NCBI GenBank assembly: GCA_963978545.1
Contig: OZ021725.1
Coordinates: 92,164,305-92,228,304, forward strand
DNA from: Linyphia triangularis
Taxonomy: Eukaryota > Arthropoda > Arachnida > Araneae > Linyphiidae
Direction: 5' to 3'
Length of the DNA stretch: 64,000 bases
Position 1 is the stretch's first letter; every line of letters begins with the position of its first letter. Below are positions 11,159 to 22,801 of this stretch, in pieces. The notes beneath the pieces were generated by a model that was not told where the DNA came from, did not search any database, and saw only the letters and a list, made by a program, of their open reading frames with translations. The position numbers and the translations under genes are program-made.

Positions 11159-12360
11159 TCCTTTATATTAACTTCGATTTTGTATGTTTGTCGATGGAGG
11201 GCAAATCTGCTGAGGCCTAAATAACCCCCTTGCCCTCATCCAATTGGGCTGAAACTTGGCAGATAGATTTGATGTCAATGACAATGCATTCTATCACATT
11301 TTGGAGGCTGCCATTGTCGCTAAAATGTCGCTTTTACAGAATACTAATAAACCAATTTGGGTAAGGCTGTAGTATAGTACATTAATTTGGCGCGATTTTA
11401 TTTGAAATTTTTTTTTCCACGTATAAATGTTGCGTCTTCGCGTTTTATTGTAAGTTATATTCTATTTTAATTTATTAAAGTAGTGATATTTTAATTTTAT
11501 TTTAGTCCCTGGTGTTTTTAATTTTGGTGAAATTTCTAATTCGTTAAACAAAAATGAAAATTGTCGGATGTCCTCTACTACACTTGTTCCACTACTTGTC
11601 ATCCAATCTATCTAAAATAGCATTTAACGGATCATTGAGCAACTCTTTCCTGTTGCAAAAATTGTTTTAATAAACTATAAAATTGTTTCAATCAGGAATA
11701 AATAATAGAATTTGGATGTTAATCTATAAATTCACATTCCTTTTTAATGAAATTTTGAAAAGTAGTTCCCGCCTATTTTTCTAATAAAGATGATTGAAAT
11801 TAGATGCAAATTTCAAGCACACGCTGACAACAGAAACTGCGCTATGTTAATAAATATAAAAATTGGCTATGCGTATAAAGGATTAATATTAAAAAGCTTT
11901 GTTTTTAATGGTAAATATTATGTTTCTGTTTGTCGATTGTATTAGGAGTTCATCCTCTTACAATCTTTATCCTAATTTGATAATACGTTGCAAACTGGAC
12001 ATTTTTAACTATCGCCAATAACCACAACAAAATAACACCAAACTTAATGCGTTATTTAGTCTTTGGTTCACTTGGAATGATCAATGCTGTAAATAATACT
12101 ATGACAAAACTAAGAATTTAAATAATTTCTCCTCCACCCTCCCCCCTCCCCATCTCCTCGCAAAAAAAAGAAAAAGATCAATCCTCGAATCGTGTAACGT
12201 TTTCCCTAATATTCTAATGTTAATTTTTTGGTTGGTTATTAGTTTTATGGAATTTTTCGGCTACGGCTATGCTTGAATTCAGTATCAGAAATGAACAAGT
12301 TGCAACTACGGGATAAATTTCATTGTATAAGAGTATAGAAATGTCATTAAAATATTTAAT
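11159..12360. other. Intergenic DNA, nothing identified
   Basis: AT-rich. A less AT-rich block at about 11200-11340 could belong to an old repeat, but it has no recognisable ends. Confidence 0.45.
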
Positions 12361-12990
12361 ACTAGCTGCGTGGCCCCGAGTTGCGGTGACCCGTCATTGT
12401 GTCCCCGTTGTTAAACCTTCACGAACAGGCTCACTGAAAGGTTCATTGCTGCACAAGCTCTCTTTTTTCGCTAAAAGGTTAATTGCTCCGTAAACCCCCT
12501 TGGATGTGGAGAAGGAAAAAAATTCCCCGTTAATACAATAATTATAATACCCTCCCCTTCCCCCCCCCCCTCTCCACTCCTCTGAGAATATTCTAACATT
12601 GTGTTTGTGAAAAGCAAAATTAGAAGGCAAGAACTATCTTAGTTTAAAACTTTAGTCATACGCTTATTGGAAGTTACATTGCACAGAAACATTAAGAAAT
12701 TAATAAAAAATAATAATAATTAAGAAAACTAAAATTTTAACAATCTGGAAATCAAAATCAAAGTTATAGGGCTGAAATTATTTGTGCCAAAATTTGCAGA
12801 GCTCTACTCCTACTCGAAAACACTTTAAAAAGAACACTTTATAAAAGTTTTATAATTATGTTTGTCAAAAGCACAATTAAAAGGCCATAAGCACTTACGC
12901 ATAAAATTCCAGTGTTACGCATATTGGAAGTCACTTTCTATAAAACCGCAAGGATAGAGCCCTCACAGACTGTTTTATTATTATAGATAT
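12361..12990 (+). mobile_element. R-like repeat (R'), starts CTAGCTG
   Basis: Starts ACTAGCTGCGTGGCCCCGAG and ends near GAGCCCTCACAGACTG and TTATTATTATAGAT, the same overall plan as R (CTAGCTG start, TATATAGAGA end) with a different body. A copy in the opposite orientation lies at 46.7-47.1 kb. No coding capacity; class unresolved. Confidence 0.55.
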
Positions 12991-13203
12991 CTAGAACTAA
13001 TTCAAACCTGTTATTAAATATTACAGGTTCTTATAAAAATCTGTTATTAAATAACGGGTTATCATTTCATCATTGCAAGTCACTTTTCCGCCTCCGCTAG
13101 ATATCGAAGGTAAAGTTCGTTTTACAGAAATTGCTGAAGGGTGCGGAAATATCTAGTAAGCTTTAGCAGCTGCGGATAGTTTCTTTTTATTAACGATCCA
13201 TTA
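12991..13203. other. AT-rich spacer, nothing recognised
   Basis: No supported feature between R' and element E. Confidence 0.5.
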
Positions 13204-14095
13204 CAGTCAATCAGGGTAACATTGAACCACATTTTCAGTATTTTCCTCTTCCCCACTTATGTTTTTATAGTATTTTCAGACTAAATGGCATAAAATGGAA
13301 GAATAAACCCTAAATTATATTTTAATTTACACAAATTAGTAAATGTTTATGATGAAAGCACCAAATAATAGGAAAATAACCAGGTGCAAAGTTACCCTGG
13401 CATTTAGGGTAACTTTGAACCACAATCAGAAGTTTCATATAAAATACCTTTTTTATTCAATCTAGGACTATTCAATATTTGAACTAATGAAATTAATTTC
13501 TAAATATTTGAAACATCATCAGCTGCAGTTTTCAACATCCTCAAGTTTGTATAATTTAAATAACACCGCAATGAAAATATTAAGTAGGAACAGTGGATGA
13601 TGAATCACATGAATATATTGCAAAAAAAACCCTATTTATTGTTCAGTTTAAACATACAAATATAGTGAAAAAACAATCTTCAGTTCATTCACTTAAATAT
13701 AAACTCGCTTTATCGATTAAAAACTGAAAAGATAAATAGAAAGTATTAAAACTGATAGGCCACCCTTATGCTATTAGTTAAGTACTATGATGTTTGCAAG
13801 TCACAATGTGGCACAAATACAAATATTCTATTAATGTTAGAAATAGTATAGCAATATAAAAACAAAGTTCAAACTTCATAAAATTTTACTTTGGCATTCT
13901 TCAGATTGATAGTTTTGCATCAAAGAAAGAATTATTGATCTGGAAAACATCTCGTCTTCTAGCTGGAATAATTTCTGGAGATAATTTTTTTAAACACGCC
14001 TAATTTTTCATACCACAGATCACCATTGATATTGGGCCATTTCCAATATGCACCAGAGTTCTTCATGAACTACCAAATATCACGTTGTCTTTTAA

Positions 14096-14304
14096 CCTTT
14101 AACTGCTGTGGTTTGAAGTTTTTGGCGCAAGAGCTACACATGGTCCATACAGCGCCAAATAAATTGGTGAACATAGGTTTAAAGTTTAAGAAACAAAGTA
14201 TCAGAAGAATTAAGATAAAAGTCAAAGATGCGATATTTTAGGGGGTGGAAGCATTCCACAAAAAATGACTCGAGGTCTGTCGGACCGCTTACAGCAGTTA
14301 AAGG
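14096..14304. mobile_element. piggyBac-like MITE, 209 bp
   Basis: Terminal inverted repeats CCTTTAACTGCTGT (14096-14109) and their reverse complement (14291-14304) are flanked exactly by TTAA (14092-14095 and 14305-14308). The open frame through it has no recognisable homology. A decayed relative lies at 45.5 kb. Confidence 0.75.
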
Positions 14305-14597
14305 TTAAGTCAATTTGGTCTGGGTACATTTCTCCATCGTATTGAATAATTACGTGGTCTTAAACTTTGCATATGCCATAACCAAAATCTAAAACACTTG
14401 CATGCTCTGTGTATACAATTCCCTTCTCATTGATGTGTTCAACAGCCACCACTTGAACAATCTCTGATTTTTCAGTAACATTCTCCACAACAATTTCAGC
14501 AGTATAAACCTCTATCGTGTCCTTATTGTCCAACTTTCATCTTCTCCGAAAATTATAGTGTTACACATACACTGTCATCTGCATCATCTAGTTCAGG

Positions 14598-14739
14598 TTG
14601 GTTGGTGTATACGTTCAACGACCAACAGCTTAACGTGGATTCCGAACTACAAAGAACTTCCATGACTAACCCGGGATTCGAACCCGGCACCTTTGGCATG
14701 CGGGGCCTGAGCTCTAGCCACACAGCCATCAAGTGGATT
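14598..14739 (-). mobile_element. SINE2, tRNA-derived, full-length
   Basis: On the minus strand a tRNA-like head with GGCTAGAGCTC and the B box GGGTTCGAATCCC precedes a tail with GGTCGTTGAACGTATAC and CCAACCAACC. The imperfect flanking duplication is ATCTAGTTCAGG (14586-14597) and ATCTGGTTTAGG (14740-14751). Head and tail differ from SINE1. Confidence 0.8.
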
Positions 14740-14786
14740 ATCTGGTTTAGGACTTATACTCTTGCTGTCTACCAGGAGTTCATATG

Positions 14787-17700
14787 CACTGTAAATGCTG
14801 GTGTCTTAAATTTAGACACAAAATGTCTGAAAAATTCATTTCAGACACATTAAGTGACTTAATTGGCGTAGCATTGATCCATTTCAGACATAACACGTGT
14901 CTGATTCTTTCTGAAATCACATTTAGACACACTTGGTGTCTTAAATGTAGACAGAAAACACCATATTAAGACATTTTGGGATTCAGACACCTAACATAAT
15001 AAGACAACTAACGTCTAAGACACCAAACACGATTTAAGACATCATGTTTGGTGTCGTCGACGTTTTCATCAGGAATTCATGATGGGGATATTTTTCCGAT
15101 TCAATTATACGATTTCAGGCAAAGGAAACACTGTAAATAAACAATGGAATAGATAAACGTGATTGCAATATGCAAAATAATTTATTTTAAGAATTTTATT
15201 TGTATTTTAAGATTTTTTTTATTTGTATTTTAAGAATATATCACCAAAAGCGACTTAAACACTCAAAGGAATGGTCAAAATAAGACATTTGGATTTTAAG
15301 ACAGGAAGTAATAAAACTTCTGAAATGTACGACTATATAGCGAAACTTCAAAATGTTCTTTAACCAATGAAATAAGAGAAGGGCTTTTCGAAGAGCATTT
15401 GGCGCATGCGCTGTGTAAAGAATCTTGCTTCATTTAAACGTAATACTGTTTGTATTTTTCGCGTCTCGTCTCGTATTCGGCGTTCGTGTAGTGTTCGATT
15501 ACAAACAAAATGGTTGTAAACTATTCTAAAATGGTTGCTTTCCTTCTTTTTAAGTGGCAGAAATAGACAGTCGGTAGTTCCAAAAAACAAATACTTTCCT
15601 ATTTTATCTTTAATGTTAATATCCTTTAATCTTGTGCTTTTGTTTAACTGTGCTTAAGAATTCTTTTGGAAGCGTTCCTTTATTAAATCAACATGGAGCA
15701 TTTCTTGAGTTGAAGCAGTTGCCTTACAAGAAACTATTGCGAACCCCTTTTTGAACTATTTAGATTGGCTTTATATTTAATAGGTCAATGAATTAGTGAA
15801 AAATGGGGTACCGTGTTACAGTAAGTGTTATTCAATAATACACTTATTTTCAGTGTTTTTCTAATACATTTTAATTGATCTAGTATTTCTAAATGACACC
15901 TACAGAATTCTAAGTTTTCTGTTTTTACATTCAGTTATATTTTTATTGGTTTTGTTGCATATTACAAGTACTAATAGGAATATATTTGGCATGGGATTTG
16001 GTATAATCTGAATAACATTTATTCTTGGTTCTCGATGGCAGCAATAAAATTATGAAAATCAACGCTACAAAATTTGTGAAACATTTAATATTTGTCAAAA
16101 TGAATTTTTTTCTACATATGTTGTTCAAACATTTTTAAATAATATTTTAGCAAAAAAGCTCATAATAATAGGCTAATAAATTACTTATAATCACTTATAT
16201 AAAACTCGGTTAAATAAAATTTTCCGCAGTGAGTTGAATTGTGGTAGCTCATAAAAAATCTTATAATGCAAAAAAACTTTATTTTAGTTTTATTTCTAAC
16301 AAATGTCTATATACTGCATTAAATATCAGATTTCACAAAATAATAAAAATAAGTTTTTTATGCGTTAGTTTGTTGAACGTATGAAAATTTGCATTTTTTT
16401 TAAGTAATAATCTAATTAAAAATTGAATTGCATAGATTTTAATATTTTTGTTTTGTATGTACTTTATGTTATGTAATTGACGTGAAAAATTTCAATTCTA
16501 CATCTTTAATTGTTTTTTAAACGAAGCATAAAATTTTTGGAAAAATCAACGTTTTGAGAAAACTATAGAAATTTTAATAACTTGCATGTTTTTCAAATTT
16601 AATGTGCTCTACCTCTGTATTTTGAAGCAGCCATCTTTATTCTAATGCCTTTTTTTTATATTAAATTTTTTCAAGTTTTTTAAATGCCCTCTCTAGTCTT
16701 CTCGGCGATTAACGGGTTGAAATGCGTTGTACGCCCCCCACTTTGGTGACTTTGTAAAATGCCGCCAAGTTGTATTGACACTTCCACTGAATTGAACTTA
16801 AGGTTTGCCAAAATGGGTGCAAGTTGTAATGGAACCATATAGGCACCAGGTTACCATATTTGACGCAAAATCACTAAAAAAAAGGAGATGGGGCTTATAA
16901 CGCATTTTAACCGATTAACAAAGTGTCGCAGTGACAGGGAAAACTGTTGTAAAAAGGTTCTATCCTCAAAATTACAGGAATTAAGAGCATACCAAAATTT
17001 GGGAAACCAACTTTTTCAGAAACACAAAAAAAAATTGTGTGGAACTTGCATACTTTTCAAATTTAATATGCTCCACCTCTATATTTTGAAGTATCTCCTT
17101 ACATACTTCTAATGTCTTCTGTTTTACTTGTTTATTTTTATGCATCTTTTGAGGTATTTTTTAAATGCCCTGTATCTGCTTCAGCTATTCGACAATAATT
17201 GAAGCGTCAGTGTTATAATCACTGCTGTTGGGTAGTGTTATTATAGGGGAATGTTATAACCAGGTAAAATTCTCAAATGTGGAATAATTAGATTACAACT
17301 GCTTCATCCATCATTAACATATATTTATGTTGCCACATAATGTATCCCAAGCATTTTTAGACTTGCCAGTGCAACGCATAGTACTATAAACCAGGTGCAT
17401 GCTTACATTACGCTTGTTATTTGTCCTTTAAGTTGACATGAAAAAAGCAACTGAAAACTATGATACAATCTTAGAAGCCAAAACTTTTCTATTTGAGATT
17501 CAGCCCCAATACAATGTCTACTATACCAATGCATATATTTTACAATTAGTCCCTGTTACTATCTCTTACTTGGATATATTAATAGTTGTTGTTTTACAAT
17601 CTCATGCTTACATTTACCAGAAAAGTGTAACATAGTCAACCAAAAGTTATGAACAACATGGTAGTAATACAGTAATTTTTACTTTTTTTTAAATAAAACT

Positions 17701-17916
17701 TTTTAATATTAAATTTGAATTGGTTTGTGTAAAAATTTGTCCAACATCTGAAAGGTACCATAAACAACCTATTCAGACACATCAACTGTCTGAAAACACC
17801 CCATTTTAAGACGCTTCATGTGTCTTAAAGATTAAGACGCCATTTTTCGTCTTAAAACAGTGCCACTTGTTTAAGATACTTTTGTGTCTTATTTTAAGAC
17901 ATTTCAATTTGCTGTG
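14787..17916. mobile_element. Element C copy 1, CACTG-ended, 3.1 kb
   Basis: Starts CACTGTAAATGCTGGTGTC. The right end, read inward, is CACAGCAAATTGAAATGTC. TG flanks both ends (14785-14786 and 17917-17918), a 2-bp TSD. The first and last few hundred bases are packed with GTGTCTTAA, TTAAGACA and AGACAC words in both orientations, typical of transposase-binding subterminal repeats in CACTA/EnSpm-like (CMC) elements. The interior is AT-rich and includes a diverged duplication (compare 16570-16690 with 17040-17185). No transposase was recognised. A second copy begins at 51324, so the left boundary is confirmed by comparison. Confidence 0.75.
15412..15421. promoter_or_regulatory. NRF-1/EWG-like palindrome in element C, possible promoter
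   Basis: GCGCATGCGC matches the NRF-1 consensus palindrome. A CCAAT sequence lies ~50 bp upstream, and AAAATGG occurs ~95 bp downstream. Both C copies keep the motif (second at 51940-51949). Promoter function is inferred. Confidence 0.4.
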
Positions 17917-17918
17917 TG

Positions 17919-18549
17919 GTAGAGGACTTTGGACGATCCCCTCGTGTCCTCGCTATACATATTTCTTTACCATTTATTTTATTTTTTCTGCATGGAAATT
18001 TTTCATCACAGGTAGGCAGATTTTTTTTTAGTTCCGTGAATGACTGCTAGATCGTTATTTCTAATATTATTAGGTACTTCTTGAATTCACTCAATATTTT
18101 CGTTTTGTCGGATTTCGCATACAAGGGAAGATTCCATAAATTAAATTGCATTTGGATGTATATAAATATATTCAAAACCAAAAATAAATTGGAATAAAAT
18201 GGATTATATGAGCAGTGTATACATTACACACTGTCATCAGCCTAACTTTGAACTGGCTCAAAGTTACACTGAATATGTGGTAAAGTGATAGTGCCTTAGT
18301 TTTTTGCTTTTTACCAAATGTTAGTAATAAAATAACCATCAGCTACTAACAATTCTACTATTTTCAGAAAATTATAAAACTGATAAAGTGGTAAGTTGAT
18401 GCTTACTTGCATAAATTAGTTGATTTACATCAACTTCAAATAAGCATTAAAATGGAATTTGCAAACAGTACTTCAGAAAACCAATTGAATGGCCAGATAA
18501 ATTATGAACTATTTTGCCAATTCATTTTCTAAACTATAGAGCAAAAATC
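17919..18549. other. Interior of element E between C1 and the LINE
   Basis: AT-rich decayed sequence. A degenerate CTAACTTTGAACTGG and CAAAGTTACACTG pair near 18242-18275 repeats the E subterminal word. No coding frame was recognised. Confidence 0.5.
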
Positions 18550-19194
18550 CAATTTCACAATCCCTTCAGGGGGTTTACTTTCTATAAGTAAATACGGGCT
18601 TCACAACCCCGGGGTGCCCCAGTGATCTATCCCTCCTTCTGTTTTACCTTCTCGTTTGGATTTTGTATTTATCGTTCGACTTCTTTCTTCCCTCGTTGTG
18701 GTTACCTCTTCAGAGGTGAGGGCTCCCCTTGAGAAGCTTTGTGCCGCTCTGTTGTCATCAGCTCCTCTTGGGGATTAAATCACCCACGTGTTTGCCGTGC
18801 GTGGAGACCCGAGTCTCTGGAAAGGTGGATCCTGGTAGTTGAGGGGCGACATACTGTCCCAATACACTACTTTGGCCCTTGATTCAAATAAACGGGAGGT
18901 ACACATTGGTCCCATGTGTATCAATCGGCTGGTCGTTCGACTTCCTCGGCGGCTAGGGATCAAGAGTCCGGTTCGTCTGCTGGGAATCTCGTTAAGGGTG
19001 AAGACTTCTACAGGGACGAGTCGGTCGCGTATAAGCACTGGATAACCCGTTAGTGACTTACCGTGCGTAACTTTTTAGTTGTGATTTTTTTTTTATTTTC
19101 ATTATTTTAGTTGCTTGCCTGTATTCACTAACCCCGAGGTCGAGGACTCCATGGTGGGTGAGACTCTAGTTCCCGAATAAAATAAAAAAAAACT

Positions 19195-20525
19195 TAAATC
19201 TCCTCTTTCTTTAAGCCCGACGGGAGGCCAAAATTCAACTAAATCTGCTAAACATACAATAGAGGTTTACAGTGATTTAATACAGAAAAAACAAGCTTCC
19301 CAACTGAATGAACACACTTTCTTAGTTGTTCAATTCGAATCCGGTGAATTGGGAAAAATGTCCCCATTTTTCATCCAAAAGGGCAAAAAGGGTATCTGTG
19401 GCAACGAGCCAAAAAACAAAGGCTAAAATTGGGTGACTTTCTTATTCAAACAAGACTCAAGACAATCGCAATACTTACTAGCAGCATTGACAATGGGAAA
19501 CATCAAAATCAACGTAACACCACATAAAGGTTTGAACTCGCCCCAAGGCGTCATTTCAGAATCGGATCTTCAACACGTTGAAGATATCGAAATTCTGAAA
19601 GAACTTTCTCAGCAAGGGTAACAAATGTACTCCGAATCACTATCAAAAGGGATGGCAACATAATAAAGACCAAGCATATCATTTTGACCTTCAACTCCCC
19701 AACCTTACCTAGCAAAATTACAGCAGAATATCTATGTTGCCCAGTTCGACCATATATTCCCAACCCATTGCGATGCTTTAAATACCAAAAGTTCGGGCAT
19801 TCTAGGAACATATGTAGGAGTGACCAAGAAGTTTGCGCAGTGTGCGGCAGCACTGAACACCAAAGCGAAGGCTGCCAAGCTGAGCCCACCTGCGTAAACT
19901 GCTCTGGAAACCATCCATCGTTTTCCAGAAAGTGCCGTACATATGATAAAGAAAAGTAAATCCAAGAAATAAAAACCCACAGTTACCTCTCATATCCGGA
20001 AGTCCGAACTATTTATGAAACCACAATTGGAAACTCTATGGCCAAAACAATAGCCAAAGCAATTGCCGCCAAATCAACACAAGTAAAATCAATAGCCCCC
20101 ACACAAACAGATATTCATGTACCCAATTCTCAAATATCACTCGAACAACTGCTTAAATGTTTTTCCCCGCTCGTCAAACACGGTACCTCTTCATCTCAGA
20201 CAATCCCAATTCCCGAAAATTCGAATTCTAATAAAAATCCCCCAAAACTACTGTAAAACCTCTAAAAAACAAAAAGCAATCTGAAACTAAACAAACCAGT
20301 AAACCCGGAGAAGCTCTAAAAACTAAAATCCAGTCAAATAAACAACAAAAAGTAAAAACAAAGAAAGAGAAATCGGAATCATCGGAAACATCCACCGATG
20401 ATGAAACCGATGTCATCTTGGGTCTGGAACCAGGTGACATGGAGGTCGACCCAGGCCTCGAGACTCCTGCTCTTCATCCGAGGAGCAAGTCACTAGACCG
20501 GCGGATCGGCAATTCTTCCAAGTAA
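19195..20525 (+). pseudogene. LINE ORF1 remnant (gag-like, CCHC knuckles)
   Basis: ORF1 proteins of I/Jockey-type LINEs bind element RNA. Between about 19760 and 19935 three knuckle-like units are visible: CFKYQKFGHSRNIC (second Cys replaced by Tyr), CAVCGSTEHQSEGC and CVNCSGNHPSFSRKC. Upstream (19430-19730) the SESDLQHVEDIEILKELSQQ segment and following sequence are split over two frames with stops. Downstream (20038-20440) is a Lys/Ser-rich, low-complexity C-terminal region ending just before the endonuclease start. The knuckle pattern is clear; exact limits are approximate. It cannot be expressed as one protein. Confidence 0.8.
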
Positions 20526-20533
20526 CATTCAAT

Positions 20534-21570
20534 ATGTTATCTTGGAACTGTCACGGTTTCCACCACAATTCGGTAGATATAAAACATCTTGTAGATTTAC
20601 ACAAACCTGTCTGTTTCTGCTTGCAGGAGACGCTCTTGAAGCCTTTCCAGAGCTCCCTTGTTAGGGGATATAATCCTCTACGTAAGGACTACCTCAACGG
20701 CGACAGAGCTAGCGGTGGTGTTGCTATATTCACATCTAATAGCAGTCCATCCACCCCGCTGTCGCTCACGACCACCTTACAAGCTGTTGTCGTTAGAGTC
20801 GCTGTGAAAAATCTCTTGGTAACAGTTTGCTCAATCTATCTCCCCCCCCCCCAATCGAAACATACGACAATCAGAATTAGACAGGCTTTGTGACCAGCTT
20901 CCTCCCCCTATTATTTTAATGGGGGGATTTCAATGGTCACAGTCCTCTTTGGGGTAGCCCAGACATAAATCAACGTGGAAAACAAGTTGAAAAGTTATTA
21001 GACGACTATAATCTTTGTGTACTTAATAACGGGCAACCCACACATTTCCACACGCCATCGATCTTACCTTGTGTTCACCATCTCTCCTACATCTATGGTC
21101 TTTTCATGTCGGACGGGATCCTTACCATAGTGATACCTCCACCCTATCCGACTGGAGATGTTAGGAGTCGATGCTGTTCCCTCTGTTCGTATACCTCGTT
21201 TCAAAATAGACTCGGCAGATTGGAAACAGTTTTCTTCCGTCGTCCATTTTTCAGACGAGATAGTGAACCAAGATGACATCGATGATGCAGTAAATTCTGT
21301 CACCCAGGCCATCTTGGAAGCTGCTCGCTTTTCCATACCGGTGACATCTACCAATCTACCGAAAATAGCAAAACCGTGGTGGAACCACGAATGTATAATT
21401 GATCACAAAAAGCAGAGGAAGGCCTGGGGTATCTTTCGCCGATACCCCACTGAAGCCAACCTCATTGCTTTTACATGCTCTCGAGCTGAAGCTCGTAGGA
21501 TCCACCGACGTATCCAGAAGGACTCTTGGATGCTTTGTGTTAGCACCATAACATCTAATTCCTCTTCTTA
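20534..21570 (+). pseudogene. LINE APE-type endonuclease remnant and start of linker
   Basis: The endonuclease nicks target DNA for target-primed reverse transcription. Motifs in order are SWNCHG near the start, LQET with the catalytic Glu, GDFNGHSPLWG at about 20925-20955, and a degenerate HSDTSTLSDW near 21127. The frame changes after a C run at 20841-20850 and again around 21060, so the domain is broken. From 21158 one frame continues through the post-endonuclease linker (KPWWNHEC, KKQRKAW) and ends in a stop after 21570. Assignment is firm; activity is excluded. Confidence 0.85.
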
Positions 21571-21572
21571 AA

Positions 21573-22424
21573 GGGCCTGGAATAAAGTTAATAAAATCAA
21601 GGGCCAATATCCTAGACACTCTACTTCTATCTTAGAGACTAATCTAGGAATTATTTCAGATCCTAAAGGTATTGCTGACACTCTGGCTGATTCCTTTTCT
21701 AAAATATCTAGCAATTCGAATTACCAAGAGCCGTTTGCCTCTATTAAACACAAAGCTCAAAAGACTAAATTGACATGGGACCAGGGACATGTCGGAGCTG
21801 CTGCAGTTCATGACAATAACATGTCTCGCGAACTACAAATTAGCAGCTCTGTCTTTTCAGCTGAGTCTCTGGCTATACTCTTGGCTTTACTATACATCCT
21901 AGAGCAAGAACACTGTCGGTGGATTGTTTATACAGACTCGAAGAGCTGTTTGAATGGCTTAAATAATCCACTGAGCCAGACCCATCCTTTTATCTTAGAC
22001 ATTTTAAAAACACACATTTAACTTTTAGAGAGAAATTTTAAAGTTCTTTTTTGTTGGATCCCAGGTCATGTGGGGATCATGGGTAACGAGCGCGCAGACA
22101 CAATTGCTCGATCTGCAAGTGGACCTAGGAGCACTTGGCTCTGCCCTGACGACGCAATAAAAGCTTGTGGCACTGCTCTGTCTCTCACTTGGCAGGCCAT
22201 GTGGGAAGCACAGACGGCTAACAAGCTACGTTCGTTTCAGCCCCTGATATCCGGATTTGCCCCCATACAGCAATCCCGGAAAAGGGAAGTGCTTCTTACT
22301 GGTCTTAGAATAGGCCACACTCGTTCTACCCATGTGCATCTTCTGCTGGCAGATGATGTCCCCACATGTAATTCCTGTGGAGTTGTTTTGTCTGTTTTAC
22401 ATATTTTATCAGTGTCCTTTTAAT
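21573..22424 (+). pseudogene. LINE pre-RT linker fused to RNase H by deletion
   Basis: The linker (AWNKVNKIKGQYP, then DPKGIADTLADSFS) is read to about 21770. Sequence typical of RNase H follows at once: GAAAVHDNNMSRELQ, FSAESLAILLAL, YTDSKSCLNGL and, after a stop at 22019-22021, CWIPGHVGIMGNERADTIA. The fingers, palm and thumb of the RT, including the YADD-type active site, are absent, implying a deletion of well over 1 kb relative to intact relatives. The first RNase H catalytic Asp segment is also lost at the junction. Confidence 0.82.
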
Positions 22425-22607
22425 CTGACAAGGCAACGCCTTTTTAATTCATGTCATCTTTCATTATCCTCGCTTTTAAGTTCACCCCCGCATGTAAATC
22501 TTTTTAAATTCTTGCAAGAAATTGGATTTTACTACCTCATTTTGTGTATTAATTGAAATGTTTTTATAATCATTTTTTAAATAACGTTTATTGTTAATGC
22601 TTTTATG

Positions 22608-22664
22608 GTTTCGGCGCAGTGTACCCTAGATGTTGCTCTTGCGCCAGTAAACCCAAAAAAAAAA
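22608..22664 (+). promoter_or_regulatory. LINE 3' tail hairpin, shared with SINE1
   Basis: GTTTCGGCGCA begins the tail. GGCGC (22613-22617) can pair with GCGCC (22641-22645), and the loop contains CCCT and TGTTGCT. The same order of elements ends every SINE1 here. In stringent-type LINEs such a tail hairpin is the RT recognition site; that role is inferred for this family. Confidence 0.75.
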
Positions 22665-22801
22665 CAATTTCACAATCTTGCCAGCATTCTGCAGCAGTGG
22701 AGCATTAGCGCATTAGCAGCTCTTTAAAACCAAAAATACTTAAAACTAGGGGGTGGCGCAAAGTTATACCCTATTGCTCAAAGTTACCCTGAATGACTGT
22801 A

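Larger units (their letters stand above)
18563..22674 (+). mobile_element. Non-LTR retrotransposon (LINE, Jockey/I-like), RT deleted
   Basis: A LINE with both ends present: a GC-rich 5' region, an ORF1 remnant with zinc knuckles, an APE-type endonuclease, a linker, RNase H and a 10-nt A tail (22665-22674). The perfect 13-bp duplication CAATTTCACAATC flanks it (18550-18562 and 22675-22687). The whole reverse-transcriptase region is missing between about 21770 and 21800, where the pre-RT linker runs directly into RNase H. Frameshifts and stops interrupt all coding regions, so it is dead. The assignment to an RNase H-bearing I/Jockey-like clade rests on domain order. It is inserted in element E. 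Confidence 0.88.
13204..22799. mobile_element. Element E, TA-flanked TIR transposon with nested insertions
   Basis: The termini are CAGTCAATCAGGGTAACATT on the left and the near-perfect reverse complement of CAGTCATTCAGGGTAAC on the right. TA abuts both ends (13202-13203 and 22800-22801), as expected for Tc1/mariner/pogo-type transposons. The subterminal word CAAAGTTACCCTG or its complement recurs inside both ends (near 13395, 13415, 22758, 22778). Removing the nested MITE, SINE2, C1 and LINE leaves ~2 kb, a plausible size for such a transposon. No intact transposase was recognised, only AT-rich decayed sequence. That both ends belong to one element is inferred from matching termini and TA flanks. 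Confidence 0.6.

Noticed and set aside
19551..19993. Several minus-strand open frames opposite LINE ORF1
   Set aside because: The plus strand carries the recognisable zinc knuckles; the reverse frames are shadows.
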